Source of the DNA: Lutibacter sp. B2 | GTDB lineage: Bacteria > Bacillota > Clostridia > Peptostreptococcales > Thermotaleaceae | NCBI GenBank assembly: GCA_015686845.1 | Contig: JADPRS010000006.1 | Coordinates: 1-64,000, forward strand | DNA: 64,000 nucleotides | Reading direction: 5' to 3' | In this document: in pieces, positions 8,981-18,289 of the stretch | Layout of the letters: each line of letters opens with the position of its first letter | Position numbering within the stretch: the first letter of the stretch is position 1 | The notes under the pieces: generated by a model | What the model was told of the DNA's origin: nothing | The model's database searches: none | Seen by the model: only the letters and a program-made list of their open reading frames with translations | Position numbers and translations under genes: made by a program

Positions 8981-9145
8981 TTGAAAAAGAAATTGCTAAT
9001 AGAGTTAAGCATATATGTAGTGCTTGTAGTAATCGGCATAATACTTCTATTTACCTATGAACCAAAAGAAAAAGAGATTATCATACCGCAAGATTTTAAA
9101 ATAGAAATGGGAAGAGGTGCAAGCAATGCTACTGTATATTTCTAG
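8981..9145 (+). CDS. Small single-span membrane protein
   Basis: A 54-aa frame from TTG 8981 with GAGGGAGGA 6 bases upstream. MKKKLLIELSIYVVLVVIGI, then ILLFTYEP, is a single membrane segment, followed by a short acidic/basic tail. Its end overlaps the start of the ParA-like gene by 20 bases, so the two are probably translationally coupled. It looks like a small SAF/CpaB-like N-terminus, but it is too short to assign. Confidence 0.6.
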   Translation: MKKKLLIELSIYVVLVVIGIILLFTYEPKEKEIIIPQDFKIEMGRGASNATVYF

Positions 9146-10145
9146 TAACGAAAACATAGGTATATTTGATTTTTTATCTAACGAACATGGCATGGTAATT
9201 AAAAATCTATCAGGCTCTTTCAGTCTAAATCAGTTTGTTATACATGATATGAGAAGCTTAAATCATTATTCTTACTTTGCTATTGATTTAAAAGCACTTA
9301 AAGATACTGAAGATGAAATCATCGAAGCTATTATTGCTTTTAAAAGTATGTTCTCCTCAAGGGTAATCTTATATATTGAGGATATTAAAAACAATGAGAG
9401 ACTCATAGAGCAGTTAATAGAGCACGGGATTTATAACATCATATCAGCGGATACAGTAGATGATTTAAAAGAAGAAATACAAAGAACTATAAGTGATATA
9501 GGAATAAGTAAAAGGGATATTAAACTGAAATTAAATAAAACATACGGTACTGAGAATTGCTACATTCCTGAATATTATTTCGAGAACAAAGATATTAAAA
9601 TAGCTGTAACTGGTGTATCACATAAAGTCGGAACAACTACAATTGCAATGAACTTATGTAATTATCTTGCAGGCATTGGAGCAAGTGTATGTTATATAGA
9701 GGCTAATAATAATGGTCATATTCAAAAATTACCAAGTGTGTATTTAGGTATGACAGTTAAAAGTGATTGTATTATCTATAATGGTGTAAAATATCTATCT
9801 TTAAATTCCCATAGTGATGAAGAATATCACTTTGTCATTTATGACATGGGGGTAATTGAAAGAAAAACTATTAAAGCCATTAAGAATAATTTTGATGTAT
9901 CAATCACTTGTGCTACCGCTAAACCGTATGAAATAGGTGCATATGATAAAGCCATTGATTTACTTGATGATGTGAGAGTCCATACAATATTTTCATTTGT
10001 TCAGGATAATGCAAAAACCAAATTACAAGAACAATATGGGAATGTGCTTTTTTCAGAATACACACCTGATTTATTTGATAGCGAAAAGAATAAAGACATT
10101 TGGGACCAGATTTTAGATAAATATATTACTAAAAATACGATATAA
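9126..10145 (+). CDS. ParA/MinD-like ATPase of the ICE, divergent Walker A
   Basis: A 339-aa protein; ATG 9126 fits the AGAGGTG RBS better than the GTG at 9117. The first 140 residues form a receiver-like alpha/beta domain (FAIDLKALKDTEDEIIEAII, then SRVILYIED). The second half is a SIMIBI-class NTPase: IAVTGVSHKVGTTTIAMNLC is a deviant Walker A with the signature Lys and GTT, followed by ASVCYIEAN and FVIYDMGVIER. This layout is like CpaE/TadZ-type ATPases, which position machinery at the membrane. In an ICE it may place the element or the mating apparatus. A decayed second copy of its C-terminus lies downstream at 10566-10789. Confidence 0.65.
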   Translation: MLLYISSNENIGIFDFLSNEHGMVIKNLSGSFSLNQFVIHDMRSLNHYSYFAIDLKALKDTEDEIIEAIIAFKSMFSSRVILYIEDIKNNERLIEQLIEHGIYNIISADTVDDLKEEIQRTISDIGISKRDIKLKLNKTYGTENCYIPEYYFENKDIKIAVTGVSHKVGTTTIAMNLCNYLAGIGASVCYIEANNNGHIQKLPSVYLGMTVKSDCIIYNGVKYLSLNSHSDEEYHFVIYDMGVIERKTIKAIKNNFDVSITCATAKPYEIGAYDKAIDLLDDVRVHTIFSFVQDNAKTKLQEQYGNVLFSEYTPDLFDSEKNKDIWDQILDKYITKNTI

Positions 10146-10158
10146 AGGAGATATTGTA

Positions 10159-10566
10159 ATGATAAAATGGGAAGTGATAAATGCAGTATATAAGTCTGAT
10201 CTTACAAAAAGGGCAACACTTGTTGTCTTTTATTTAATTAATAGAGCTAATAAGGAGATGACATGTTTCCCAGGTGTTAAGACCATTGCAAAAGAATGTA
10301 ATATGAGTACTAGGACTGTTCAAAGAGCGTTGAATGATATTGTAGAAACAGGCTTTCTAAAAAAAGAAAGTCGATTTCATAAACAAGGGGGTCAACGCTC
10401 TAATCTTTATACACTAACAATAGTAGAAAAAGATTGTGATAATCCTCCTAATGATACAGTTACATTTAATAGTTATGTGAATGACAAAGTAGATAATAAA
10501 AAAGAAGAAAGTGTAGAAGAAATAGAAAGTAATAATGAGGATATTTCATCAAAAGGATTTAGTTAA
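10159..10566 (+). CDS. HTH_36-type DNA-binding protein, copy 1
   Basis: A 135-aa protein with AAAGGAGA before its ATG, 13 bases after the ATPase gene. Residues 8-95 form a winged helix-turn-helix of HTH_36 type: FYLINRANKEMTCFPGVKTI, then AKECNMSTRTVQRALNDIVE, then GFLKKESRF, as found in replication initiator-like and ICE regulatory proteins. The C-terminal 40 residues are acidic and low in complexity. The 10813 gene encodes a close paralogue. It probably binds DNA for replication or control of the element. Confidence 0.72.
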   Translation: MIKWEVINAVYKSDLTKRATLVVFYLINRANKEMTCFPGVKTIAKECNMSTRTVQRALNDIVETGFLKKESRFHKQGGQRSNLYTLTIVEKDCDNPPNDTVTFNSYVNDKVDNKKEESVEEIESNNEDISSKGFS

Positions 10567-10789
10567 TGAAAAGATTTATAACATAATCACAGCTACTACT
10601 ATATCAGAATTAAATATAAGTAGCTTATTTTCTTCTTGCACAGAGATAGGAAGAACAGATTTAAAGAAATCAGTAGAAAATGAAAATATTAAAGCTTACT
10701 TTGTAGACTATTTGCCAAACCTGTTTGATGGAAAAGTAAATGAAAAGATATTTAAGGAGATATTACAGGAATATATCATTGAAATTTAA
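10566..10789 (+). pseudogene. C-terminal remnant of a second ParA-like ATPase
   Basis: The frame IYNIITATTISELNISSLFS, then ...AYFVDYLPNLFDGKVNEKIF, then KEILQEYI aligns with the end of the ATPase at 9126 (LFSEYTPDLFDSEKNKDIWD, then QILDKYI). The ATP-binding part is gone. Together with the second HTH gene it shows that an ATPase-HTH pair was duplicated in tandem and the second ATPase then decayed. Confidence 0.65.
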
Positions 10790-10812
10790 GAAATGAAGGA
10801 GGAGGTTTTTCA

Positions 10813-11412
10813 ATGAAGAAATATGAGGTATTAGAGCAAGTATATAAATCAAATTTACCAAGTAGAGCAAAGCAGGTGATGTTTTATCTTATCAATAGAG
10901 CTAATAGTGAGGGAACTTGTTTCCCTTCCATTAAAACCACAGCTAGCGATTGTGGAGTATCTACAAGAACAATTCAAAGAACAATGCAGGTTCTTTTAGA
11001 ATCTGGCTTTATAAAGAAAGACAGTCGCTTTAGAGAAAAAGGGTCTCAAACTTCTAATTTATATACATTACAATATCCGTCAGTAGTTAATAATGTTGAT
11101 GAGAAAAAGGTTAAATCAGAAGCCAAGAAGGTTGAATTAAACGAAGAAGAAATGGAAACAGTGAGCTTTGAGGATTGTAAAAAAGATGAAGAAATTACAG
11201 AAAATATTGTTGATACCAGTACTGATTGTACAATCAAGAAAAGTGAAAATTTAAATACTAAATTAACTTGCGAGGGTGACACTTCTTTCATACCGATAGA
11301 ATGTCACTCTAATTTTATGAAATCACATAAGGTGAAAAATGAATTTAGCTTAAATTTAGAACTAGTAAATCATAAATGTCACGGAGAGAGTGACGTTTTG
11401 TATCCCCCTTGA
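10813..11412 (+). CDS. HTH_36-type DNA-binding protein, copy 2
   Basis: A 199-aa paralogue of the 10159 product, with AAGGAGGAGG upstream of its ATG. The N-terminal 90 residues match copy 1 closely (SNLPSRAKQVMFYLINRANS, then TCFPSIKTTASDCGVSTRTI, then GFIKKDSRF). The C-terminal 100 residues are unrelated, acidic and then richer in polar residues. The gene ends at a TGA at 11410-11412, next to transposon debris, so its original tail could have been altered. Confidence 0.7.
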   Translation: MKKYEVLEQVYKSNLPSRAKQVMFYLINRANSEGTCFPSIKTTASDCGVSTRTIQRTMQVLLESGFIKKDSRFREKGSQTSNLYTLQYPSVVNNVDEKKVKSEAKKVELNEEEMETVSFEDCKKDEEITENIVDTSTDCTIKKSENLNTKLTCEGDTSFIPIECHSNFMKSHKVKNEFSLNLELVNHKCHGESDVLYPP

Positions 11413-11550
11413 ACTATACAGTTTAATAGTAATAGGGATATTGAAAGATAAGTATTATATAGAGTAAATATAAAAAAAGTCTTTATCAATATCGATATAC
11501 CATTTAGTGATCTATCAGAAAAGAACACAGACCAAAGTTACAGTGTATAA

Positions 11551-11691
11551 TTTAGTACAGAAGAAATGTTGAAGAGGCAGACAAAATATATTTTTGTTGC
11601 AGCAAAAATTATCAAGACAGTTCGCTATGTGATTATGAAAATGTCGTTTAACTATCCATATAAAGAGGTATATACGAAATGTGTAAAGTAG
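11551..11691 (+). pseudogene. Transposase C-terminal fragment (IS4-superfamily-like)
   Basis: The frame reads KRQTKYIFVAAKIIKTVRYV, then IMKMSFNYPYKEVY. That matches the usual end of clostridial DDE transposases (IFxxAGKIxKxxRYxxxKLSxxYPYKE). The catalytic part is absent. Confidence 0.55.
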
Positions 11692-11920
11692 AATTTACTG
11701 AACTATCTATAATTTTAGGCATTTGCGGTACTTAATCCTTTAAGTAATTAGAGGTTTTAAAGATTATGCATCATTTTAATTTGTAAATATATGTTTGTCT
11801 TTTTACTTGAAAAAATAATGAAAAGAAGGTGGCTTATATGGTAAAATGTAACAGCAAGACACTAGATTTTTCATAAAATTAATTTGTAGTTAGAAGAAAA
11901 ATAATTGACGTGGAATTTAG

Positions 11921-12031
11921 GTAGGTGTTACTTCTGTTATACGAGATTTGTCTATTGCACCTGAATCTTATACTACAATGATGCACTTTTTTTATGTTCA
12001 TTTATCGAATATAAAAGTGTTAACTAACTAA
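11921..12031 (+). pseudogene. Transposase N-terminal fragment
   Basis: The frame VGVTSVIRDLSIAPESYTTM, then MHFFYVHLSN, is like the start of IS4-superfamily transposases, which bear a VGVTSVIRxLxxxPxxYxxMLHFF segment. A stop lies immediately upstream and TAA closes it at 12029. It may come from the same family as the C-terminal piece 230 bases upstream. Confidence 0.5.
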
Positions 12032-12215
12032 TGGAAAGCCATACCTAAACTCAATAGGTATACTAAAAAGAGAGTAGGTAAAACCTTTGTTTCGCGAGGA
12101 TCTACAGGCTTCTTAAGTAAACGAACTTTTAACTGTCTAGTATTATAGTATGAAATTTAATAAAAAAGTTTATAGATATGAATACAATTTTTATATTGTT
12201 TTAGGAGGGAATTTA

Positions 12216-13832
12216 GTGACAGAGATATTTATAAAACATAACCCATATAAAATAGAAACTGAATTTAAAATTGATGGAGAAGAGATTTATTCTGATAGCA
12301 GATTATTAATTTTTAAAAAAGAAAAACTAGATTTATGGATAAATGAATTAATTACAGTATTAGAAAATGAATTAAATGAAGATAGCTTTAAACTTATTTT
12401 TAACGGAGTAGATATACATTATAAAAAGATAAAAGAATTATGCAAATATCATAACAGTAAAAGTGCAGATATAAAGTTAGAATATATTCCGGCAAAGAAG
12501 ATAGAAGATAAGTTAAAAGATATTAAAAATCTAATTTATTTTATACAACAAGGAGAATTTGAAGAATTAAAAATACAAGATATACAACAAAGTTTTAATA
12601 AGGTAATAAGTTGTGTAGATATAAATAAGGATACTTGTATAGATAATGTAAGAGCGATGGTACAGCGTATTGCACAAATTATTCAAGAAGAAACACAAGA
12701 TATGCTTCAACTTTCAGAACATATCGGTAAAGATGCTAAAGAAAAATTAAAATATACACAAAATAAAATAGAAAATATATTAGTAGAAAAACAAGAAATA
12801 GATAATCAAATGATTCAAAAAAATAATTTATGTAGTATACAAAAATTTCAACATAATATTCAATTTATTGAACAAAGAACTAATCAAGAAATAGAGAATG
12901 AAAAACAAAAACTAAATAATGAAGTATTAAAAATGAAAGAACTTTTTAATAAAGAATATCCTCATATTACATATACTCATCCTTCGCAAATTGAAGAACA
13001 TATAATTCAAGAAATGGTGCAATATATTATCAATATAGTAGAGCGAAGAATGTCTAATATGATGCTAAAATTTGAAAAAGGTATAAATGATATGATTACA
13101 ATTTGTAAAAGTTCACTACAATATAATCTTCAAAATGAGAAAGAAAAAGTTTTGGAAAATTTCCAAGTGGGAATTAGAGAATGGGAAAATTATATTCAAG
13201 ATATTCAAAATGAAAATCAGAAAAAAACTGAATTAATACAACAAAAAATAGATGTTTTATTATTAGATAAAGAAAAAACTAAATATAATCAATACATTCA
13301 AAATAAACAAGTTAACTTATCTAAACAAGATAAAATATTAAAAAAGATAGAGAAACTTAAAAAAGAAGCTGATCAAAATATAGAGAATAATAACAAGCAA
13401 ATGCAAAAAGATATTTATTATGCCAAAGAAAAATATGAAAAAATCATACAAAATATGAAATTAGAGTTTCAACAAAAAATACAAGTTATGAGTGAAAAAC
13501 CTCAGCAACAGATAGATGAACTTATTTGTAATTTAAAAACATACATATCTAGTCCCTATATTTGTATGAGTATTTCTTTGAAAATAAATGATATATTGAA
13601 AAATCTCATATCACAAATTGAAGAAAAGTTGGGGCATTATATAAACCCTTTACTACAATATGCAGAAAGTTGTTTAACAGAATTTTTTAATAAGTATATA
13701 TTATCGTCGGAATCTTTTGTGGAAAATACAAAAAATATTATTCAAAATAAAGTATATATTGAGGAAATACAAGAGAGATTAGAAACGGTAAGTTTGTACC
13801 CAAAAATATTATTAAATGTATTAGAATTGTAA
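12216..13832 (+). CDS. Large coiled-coil protein of the HerA-toxin cluster
   Basis: A 538-aa protein from GTG 12216, chosen for the RBS AGGAGGG at 12203-12209. Residues 1-120 look like a compact alpha/beta domain (FIKHNPYKIETEFKIDGEEI). Residues 130-460 are a long Gln/Glu/Lys-rich coiled coil (QNKIENILVEKQEIDNQMIQ). There is no signal peptide and no clear membrane segment. The ATPase gene starts 33 bases downstream, so both are probably one operon. Its length and heptad-rich body suggest a scaffold or dynamin-like accessory, but no GTPase motif is visible. Family not recognised. Confidence 0.6.
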   Translation: MTEIFIKHNPYKIETEFKIDGEEIYSDSRLLIFKKEKLDLWINELITVLENELNEDSFKLIFNGVDIHYKKIKELCKYHNSKSADIKLEYIPAKKIEDKLKDIKNLIYFIQQGEFEELKIQDIQQSFNKVISCVDINKDTCIDNVRAMVQRIAQIIQEETQDMLQLSEHIGKDAKEKLKYTQNKIENILVEKQEIDNQMIQKNNLCSIQKFQHNIQFIEQRTNQEIENEKQKLNNEVLKMKELFNKEYPHITYTHPSQIEEHIIQEMVQYIINIVERRMSNMMLKFEKGINDMITICKSSLQYNLQNEKEKVLENFQVGIREWENYIQDIQNENQKKTELIQQKIDVLLLDKEKTKYNQYIQNKQVNLSKQDKILKKIEKLKKEADQNIENNNKQMQKDIYYAKEKYEKIIQNMKLEFQQKIQVMSEKPQQQIDELICNLKTYISSPYICMSISLKINDILKNLISQIEEKLGHYINPLLQYAESCLTEFFNKYILSSESFVENTKNIIQNKVYIEEIQERLETVSLYPKILLNVLEL

Positions 13833-13865
13833 GAGGAAATACAATAAAAGAAAAGAGGGGTTTTG

Positions 13866-16800
13866 TTGAACAAATTAGAAATAAAAAAAGAAAATAATTT
13901 GATACAAAGCTTTGAGTTGGCACAAAATTTTGTAAGAAAAAATTATCTGATAAATTTAACAGATTACGATGTAGTTTCAATTCCTAATGAAATTAAAGAT
14001 TTAACTATTAGAGATAATATAAGATTATTTAAAATAAATAAAATAGTTTATGATAAAAATGAAAATAGCATAGATAAATTATCCAACGTTTATAATGCTT
14101 TAGGAAATATAAATGGATCATTAGTTGTAATCATAAATAGTGATGGAAACAATACAGATATGTACATAGGAACAAGAGTAAATTCTAAAAATAAAGGAAT
14201 AAACTCTGCAAAAGAAGCACTAGAAAAAAGTTTTAAAGGAAATTTTCCTGGAAGTGAAATAGAAAATTTAAAAAATTCTAAAATAGAAAACCTAGTAGAA
14301 GAGATAATGAATCCCGAAATAAGAGAAAGTAACAAAGTTATATCTTGTGTATCAGGAATTCCTTCTTTAAAAGATAATAATAAAGATAAATTTGTTCAAG
14401 GAATAGAAAAATTAGTAGATGCTATGAAAGGCGAAAAGTTTTCAGCTGTATTTATAGCAGATCCAATAGATAATTTTAGTATTGAAGATATAAAGTTAGG
14501 ATATGAAAGTTTATATTCAAGCTTAGTGCCTTTTGGAAGTACAGAATGTGATTTTAGTATAACAAGTAGTGAACAAGTAACACAAGGAATAACAAAAGGT
14601 ATAACTAATACTATAAATGAAAGTTTAACAAAAACACAAAGCCATACGACTGCTGTTACATCTTCTCAAAGCCATGGACAAAATAGAGCAAATACAAAAA
14701 GTCCAACAGGAATTTCGGGATTAGTAGGAATTGGATTAGGTGCACTATTTGGGCCTTTAGGTGCACTAATTGGTGGAGGTATTGGTTCAGGATTAAGTAG
14801 TATGATTGGAAGTTCAACGAATGGAGATAATACTACTTTTTCAACTACTGAGAATAATGCTAATACTCAAGCAATGTCAAAGCAAAGAGGAATTTCTAAA
14901 TCAGATTCTATTCAAGAAAATAAAGCAGTAGCTTCAACGTTGGGAAGTTCTGAAAGTTTACATATAAAATATGAAAATAAAACTATCAAAGGATTATTAG
15001 AAAAAATTGATGAACAATTAAAAAGAATTAGTGACTCAGAAAACTTTGGAATGTGGAATTGTGCTTGCTATTTTATAGCAAATGATGTTCAAACTTCTAA
15101 TGTAGCAGCAAGTACTTTTAAAGCACTTATGAGAGGTGAAAATTCTTGTATTGAAAATTCTTTTATAAATACTTGGGATAACAACAATAAAAGTAATTTA
15201 ATAGAAGTTTCAAAATACATAGAAAAATTAAGCCACCCTATAATAAATCTAAATGTGGATACTGGAATGAATCTTCCAAATGTAACTCCAACTTCTTTAG
15301 TAAGTGGAAAAGAGCTACCTATCCAATTTGGATTACCTAGAAAATCTATAAGTGGGGTTCCAGTTATAGATATGGTTGAGTTTGGTAGAAATATAATAAC
15401 TTATAGTGACAATTCTAACAATGAAAAAATAAACGTGGGAAAAATTTTTCATATGAGTAATATTGAAAATACAGATGTTGAAATAGATTTAAACAGTCTT
15501 TCTATGCATACATTCATAACTGGATCTACAGGATCAGGCAAATCTAATACAATTTATAAAATATTAAGTGAACTAAATAAAAAGAATGTTAATTTCTTAG
15601 TTATTGAGCCAGCAAAAGGCGAATATAAAGAAGTTTTTGGTGGAAGAGAAGATGTTTATGTATTTGGAACTAATTCAAAATATAGTGATTTTTTAAAGAT
15701 TAATCCTTTTAAATTTCCTGAGGATATTCATGTTTTAGAACATATTGATAGACTGATAGAAATATTTAATGCTTGTTGGCCTATGTATGCAGCTATGCCA
15801 GCAGTTTTAAAAGAAGCAATTGAAATGGCTTATGAAATAACAGGGTGGGATTTAGATTATTCAATGAATATAAATGAAATTTGTACATATCCAACATTTA
15901 AAGATTTACTAGATACACTTTCTATTGTTATAAATAAATCTAGTTATTCACAAGAATTAAAAAGTAATTATTCAGGAGCACTTATAACAAGAATAAAATC
16001 TCTTACAAATGGATTATTAGGAAGAATATTTACTGATAATGAAATAGATAATGAAATTTTATTTGATGAAAATGTAATTGTAGATTTAAGCAGAATTGGA
16101 TCTGTAGAAACAAAATCACTAATTACAGGGATTATATTTATAAAGTTACAAGAATATAGATTTTCTAATAACTCAGGTCAAAACTCAAATTTAAAACATG
16201 TAACTGTTTTAGAAGAGGCACATAACCTTTTAAGAAGAACTTCATTTGATCAAAATCAAGAAGGCGCTAATCTTCAAGGAAAATCTGTTGAAATGATATC
16301 TAATTCCATTGCTGAGATGAGAACGTATGGAGAAGGATTTATTATATCAGATCAAGCTCCTAATTTATTAGATCAGTCAGTGATAAGAAATACTAATACA
16401 AAAATAATATTAAGACTACCTGAGGAATTAGACAGGCAAACAGTTGGAAAATCCGCTAATTTAAATGAAGATCAAATTTGTGAAATACCAAAATTGAAAA
16501 CAGGAGTAGGAGTAGTATATCAAAATAATTGGATGCAGCCAGTTCTATGTAAGATTGATGAATTTATTGAAAAAATACCTTTGGTGTATAATAAAGATTT
16601 AAAATCAGAAATTGAATACAACAAAAAAATGATAGGAAATTTAATGAAGTTACTTTTAAACACTAGAGTAATAGAAGAAAATAAAATAGATTTACAATCT
16701 ATTAATTTAGAAAAAATTAAGTATTGGTTAAAAGGATTAACAATAAAAAATGACCTGAAAAATATTTTAGAAAAAGATTTACAAAGACTTGAATTAGAAA

Positions 16801-17120
16801 AAAACATGAACTTATGGGAACAAGAAAACTTTGAGTTGTTATCACAAACAGTAAGTGAATTTATAGATAAAGATAAGTTGATAAGATTTGCTAGGAAGTC
16901 AAATGATTTTTCTCGGTGGAATGAAAAATTTTTAATGGGACTTAGAAAATATGTAGATCTAGATGAAAAAGAAGAATATGAAAAAGCTCTTATTCAGTGT
17001 TTAATTAGACAAAAGGTAGTAGAAGATGAAACATTTAAAGAGTTTTATTTTAAATGGGTTGAAAAAAATAGAGTAGATGGGAGTAAGTTTAATGATAGAA
17101 TCTACAGCACTATTTTTTAA
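13866..17120 (+). CDS. HerA/FtsK-superfamily ATPase with a membrane-insertion-like glycine segment
   Basis: A 1084-aa protein from TTG 13866 (RBS AGAGGGG). The N-terminal 230 residues are alpha/beta (GSLVVIINSDGNNTDMYIGT). At about 280-310 a Gly-rich hydrophobic segment (GLVGIGLGALFGPLGALIGG) sits between Ser/Thr-rich stretches and could insert in a membrane. The motor has Walker A TGSTGSGKSNT at about 551-561 and Walker B VTVLEEAHNLLRR near 777, followed by IAEMRTYGEGFIISDQAPNL, the typical HerA continuation with a conserved Gln. The C-terminal 170 residues are helical. HerA/FtsK/VirD4 motors pump DNA or protein. The nuclease toxin gene overlaps its last 29 bases, suggesting that the two products are made together and that the ATPase could deliver, process or control the toxin. 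The mechanism is inference. Confidence 0.8.
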   Translation: MNKLEIKKENNLIQSFELAQNFVRKNYLINLTDYDVVSIPNEIKDLTIRDNIRLFKINKIVYDKNENSIDKLSNVYNALGNINGSLVVIINSDGNNTDMYIGTRVNSKNKGINSAKEALEKSFKGNFPGSEIENLKNSKIENLVEEIMNPEIRESNKVISCVSGIPSLKDNNKDKFVQGIEKLVDAMKGEKFSAVFIADPIDNFSIEDIKLGYESLYSSLVPFGSTECDFSITSSEQVTQGITKGITNTINESLTKTQSHTTAVTSSQSHGQNRANTKSPTGISGLVGIGLGALFGPLGALIGGGIGSGLSSMIGSSTNGDNTTFSTTENNANTQAMSKQRGISKSDSIQENKAVASTLGSSESLHIKYENKTIKGLLEKIDEQLKRISDSENFGMWNCACYFIANDVQTSNVAASTFKALMRGENSCIENSFINTWDNNNKSNLIEVSKYIEKLSHPIINLNVDTGMNLPNVTPTSLVSGKELPIQFGLPRKSISGVPVIDMVEFGRNIITYSDNSNNEKINVGKIFHMSNIENTDVEIDLNSLSMHTFITGSTGSGKSNTIYKILSELNKKNVNFLVIEPAKGEYKEVFGGREDVYVFGTNSKYSDFLKINPFKFPEDIHVLEHIDRLIEIFNACWPMYAAMPAVLKEAIEMAYEITGWDLDYSMNINEICTYPTFKDLLDTLSIVINKSSYSQELKSNYSGALITRIKSLTNGLLGRIFTDNEIDNEILFDENVIVDLSRIGSVETKSLITGIIFIKLQEYRFSNNSGQNSNLKHVTVLEEAHNLLRRTSFDQNQEGANLQGKSVEMISNSIAEMRTYGEGFIISDQAPNLLDQSVIRNTNTKIILRLPEELDRQTVGKSANLNEDQICEIPKLKTGVGVVYQNNWMQPVLCKIDEFIEKIPLVYNKDLKSEIEYNKKMIGNLMKLLLNTRVIEENKIDLQSINLEKIKYWLKGLTIKNDLKNILEKDLQRLELEKNMNLWEQENFELLSQTVSEFIDKDKLIRFARKSNDFSRWNEKFLMGLRKYVDLDEKEEYEKALIQCLIRQKVVEDETFKEFYFKWVEKNRVDGSKFNDRIYSTIF

Positions 17121-17646
17121 AGAAGTGGGAAAAGAGGGATTAAGAAAGAATTCTTTTGATTTACCAAGCTTTGCAGATAAAATTGAATTAGAAAAAATTA
17201 ATAGTTTCGAAGAATCTGATAAACCATTGTATGAAGAGTGCAGAAATGAGGAATTAAAAGGAGAAAAGCATCCATTGACTAGCATTGATTTTGAAAGAAA
17301 AATGATAGAATTACCCAATGGAAGAGAAATAATAGGAGTTTTTCCAGAGTTTGATACTTCTTTTGAAATGAAAATAGATGAAGTTTTATATCAAGAATCA
17401 GATAAAAAACAATTTGATATAGCTAACGAGAAACTAAAACAAACTGTAGAAAAGGATGCAGAGTTAAGAAATAAATTTACAGAAGAGCAGATAGAACAAA
17501 TACTAGAGGGAGAAACACCAGATGGGTATACATGGCATCATAGTGAAGAATCTGGTGTTATGCAATTAGTAGATTCACAGATTCATGCAAAAACAGGACA
17601 TACAGGAGGAAGATTTATATGGGGAGGAGGAAGTGAGAATAGATAA
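17092..17646 (+). CDS. HNH/Endo VII-superfamily nuclease toxin, WHH motif
   Basis: A 184-aa protein. ATG 17092 follows GGGAG by 8 bases; ATG 17077 is possible. Both overlap the ATPase stop at 17118-17120. The C-terminal toxin domain shows DGYTWHHSEESGVMQLVDSQ, then IHAKTGHTGGRFIWGGG: the TWHH...MQLV...H...GHTGG pattern of WHH-type HNH nucleases in polymorphic toxins (W148, H149, H150). Upstream, NGREIIGVFPEFDTSFE is the usual lead-in of this family. There is no signal peptide, LXG or other known export domain. It would cut nucleic acid in a target cell or in the host. A SUKH immunity protein follows 27 bases later, as usual for toxin-immunity pairs. Confidence 0.85.
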   Translation: MIESTALFFKEVGKEGLRKNSFDLPSFADKIELEKINSFEESDKPLYEECRNEELKGEKHPLTSIDFERKMIELPNGREIIGVFPEFDTSFEMKIDEVLYQESDKKQFDIANEKLKQTVEKDAELRNKFTEEQIEQILEGETPDGYTWHHSEESGVMQLVDSQIHAKTGHTGGRFIWGGGSENR

Positions 17647-17673
17647 AATTAATTAAGAAAGAAGGTGTTAGTG

Positions 17674-18102
17674 GTGAATAACAAAATTGAGTGGAAATTT
17701 GTAAAAGACAAACCTAGTTTAGAAGACATTAATAATGTGGAAAATAAGTTTAATGTAAAATTGCCTTTAGATTATATAGAGTGTATTAAAGAAAAAAATG
17801 GTGGTAGACCAAGACCAAAAACATTTGACTTTGATGAACATAAGGAAATGGTTTTCAGTTCATTACTTAGTATAATGGAAAAAGATAAGGAAAATGTTAT
17901 AGATGTTTATGAATGGATTAAAGATAGATTACCTGATAATACATATCCATTTGCAAAGGATTCGTTTGGAAATTACATATGCTTTAAGTATGAAGAAGAA
18001 AATACATATATTGTATTTTGGGATCATGAAAAGTCAAATAAAGAAGAATCTAATAAATTTATTTGTGAAACATTTGAAGAATTTTTAAATAAATCATATT
18101 AA
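17674..18102 (+). CDS. SMI1/KNR4 (SUKH) family immunity protein
   Basis: A 142-aa protein from GTG 17674 (RBS AAGAAGGTG). The N-terminus has the SUKH signature: DINNVENKFNVKLPLDYIEC, then KEKNGGRP, which corresponds to I-x-x-x-E-x-x-x-x-x-x-L-P-x-x-Y-x-x-x-x-x-x-x-N-G-G. Near the end come PFAKDSFGNYICFKYE and YIVFWDHE, the usual F-G-x-D-x-x-G-x-Y-x-x-F and V-x-x-W-x-H-E positions. SUKH proteins bind and block partner nuclease toxins. Position right after the WHH nuclease makes it the likely antidote. Confidence 0.88.
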   Translation: MNNKIEWKFVKDKPSLEDINNVENKFNVKLPLDYIECIKEKNGGRPRPKTFDFDEHKEMVFSSLLSIMEKDKENVIDVYEWIKDRLPDNTYPFAKDSFGNYICFKYEEENTYIVFWDHEKSNKEESNKFICETFEEFLNKSY

Positions 18103-18120
18103 TATTTAAATTTAATGAAG

Positions 18121-18158
18121 AGACTTAGATGTTAAAAAGCAATCTAAGTCTTTAACTT
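18121..18158 (+). terminator. Terminator after the toxin-immunity operon
   Basis: AGACTTAGAT and ATCTAAGTCT form a perfect 10-bp stem with an 11-base loop, followed by TTTAACTTTTT. It ends the operon that starts at 12216. Confidence 0.7.
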
Positions 18159-18289
18159 TTTAAGCTTTTCAAGATAGTTGAGTAACAAAAAATTAGAATA
18201 TCTATTAGATAGTGTTAGTATATAAGTGTGGACACGAAAAGTTTACCACGATAAAATATCTTTAAATATGAAAGGTGAGTGTTAAGCAA

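Larger units (their letters stand above)
11413..12215. other. Transposon graveyard between ICE backbone and toxin cargo
   Basis: No intact gene. Two transposase fragments can be read: a C-terminal piece at 11551-11691 and an N-terminal piece at 11921-12031. The rest, including 12032-12200, shows only short frames with stops and no recognisable product. Confidence 0.55.

Noticed and set aside
13866-17120. Naming the HerA-type ATPase as a second conjugation coupling protein
   Set aside because: It lies with toxin and immunity genes and not with relaxase or channel genes, and it has the HerA-like continuation after Walker B.
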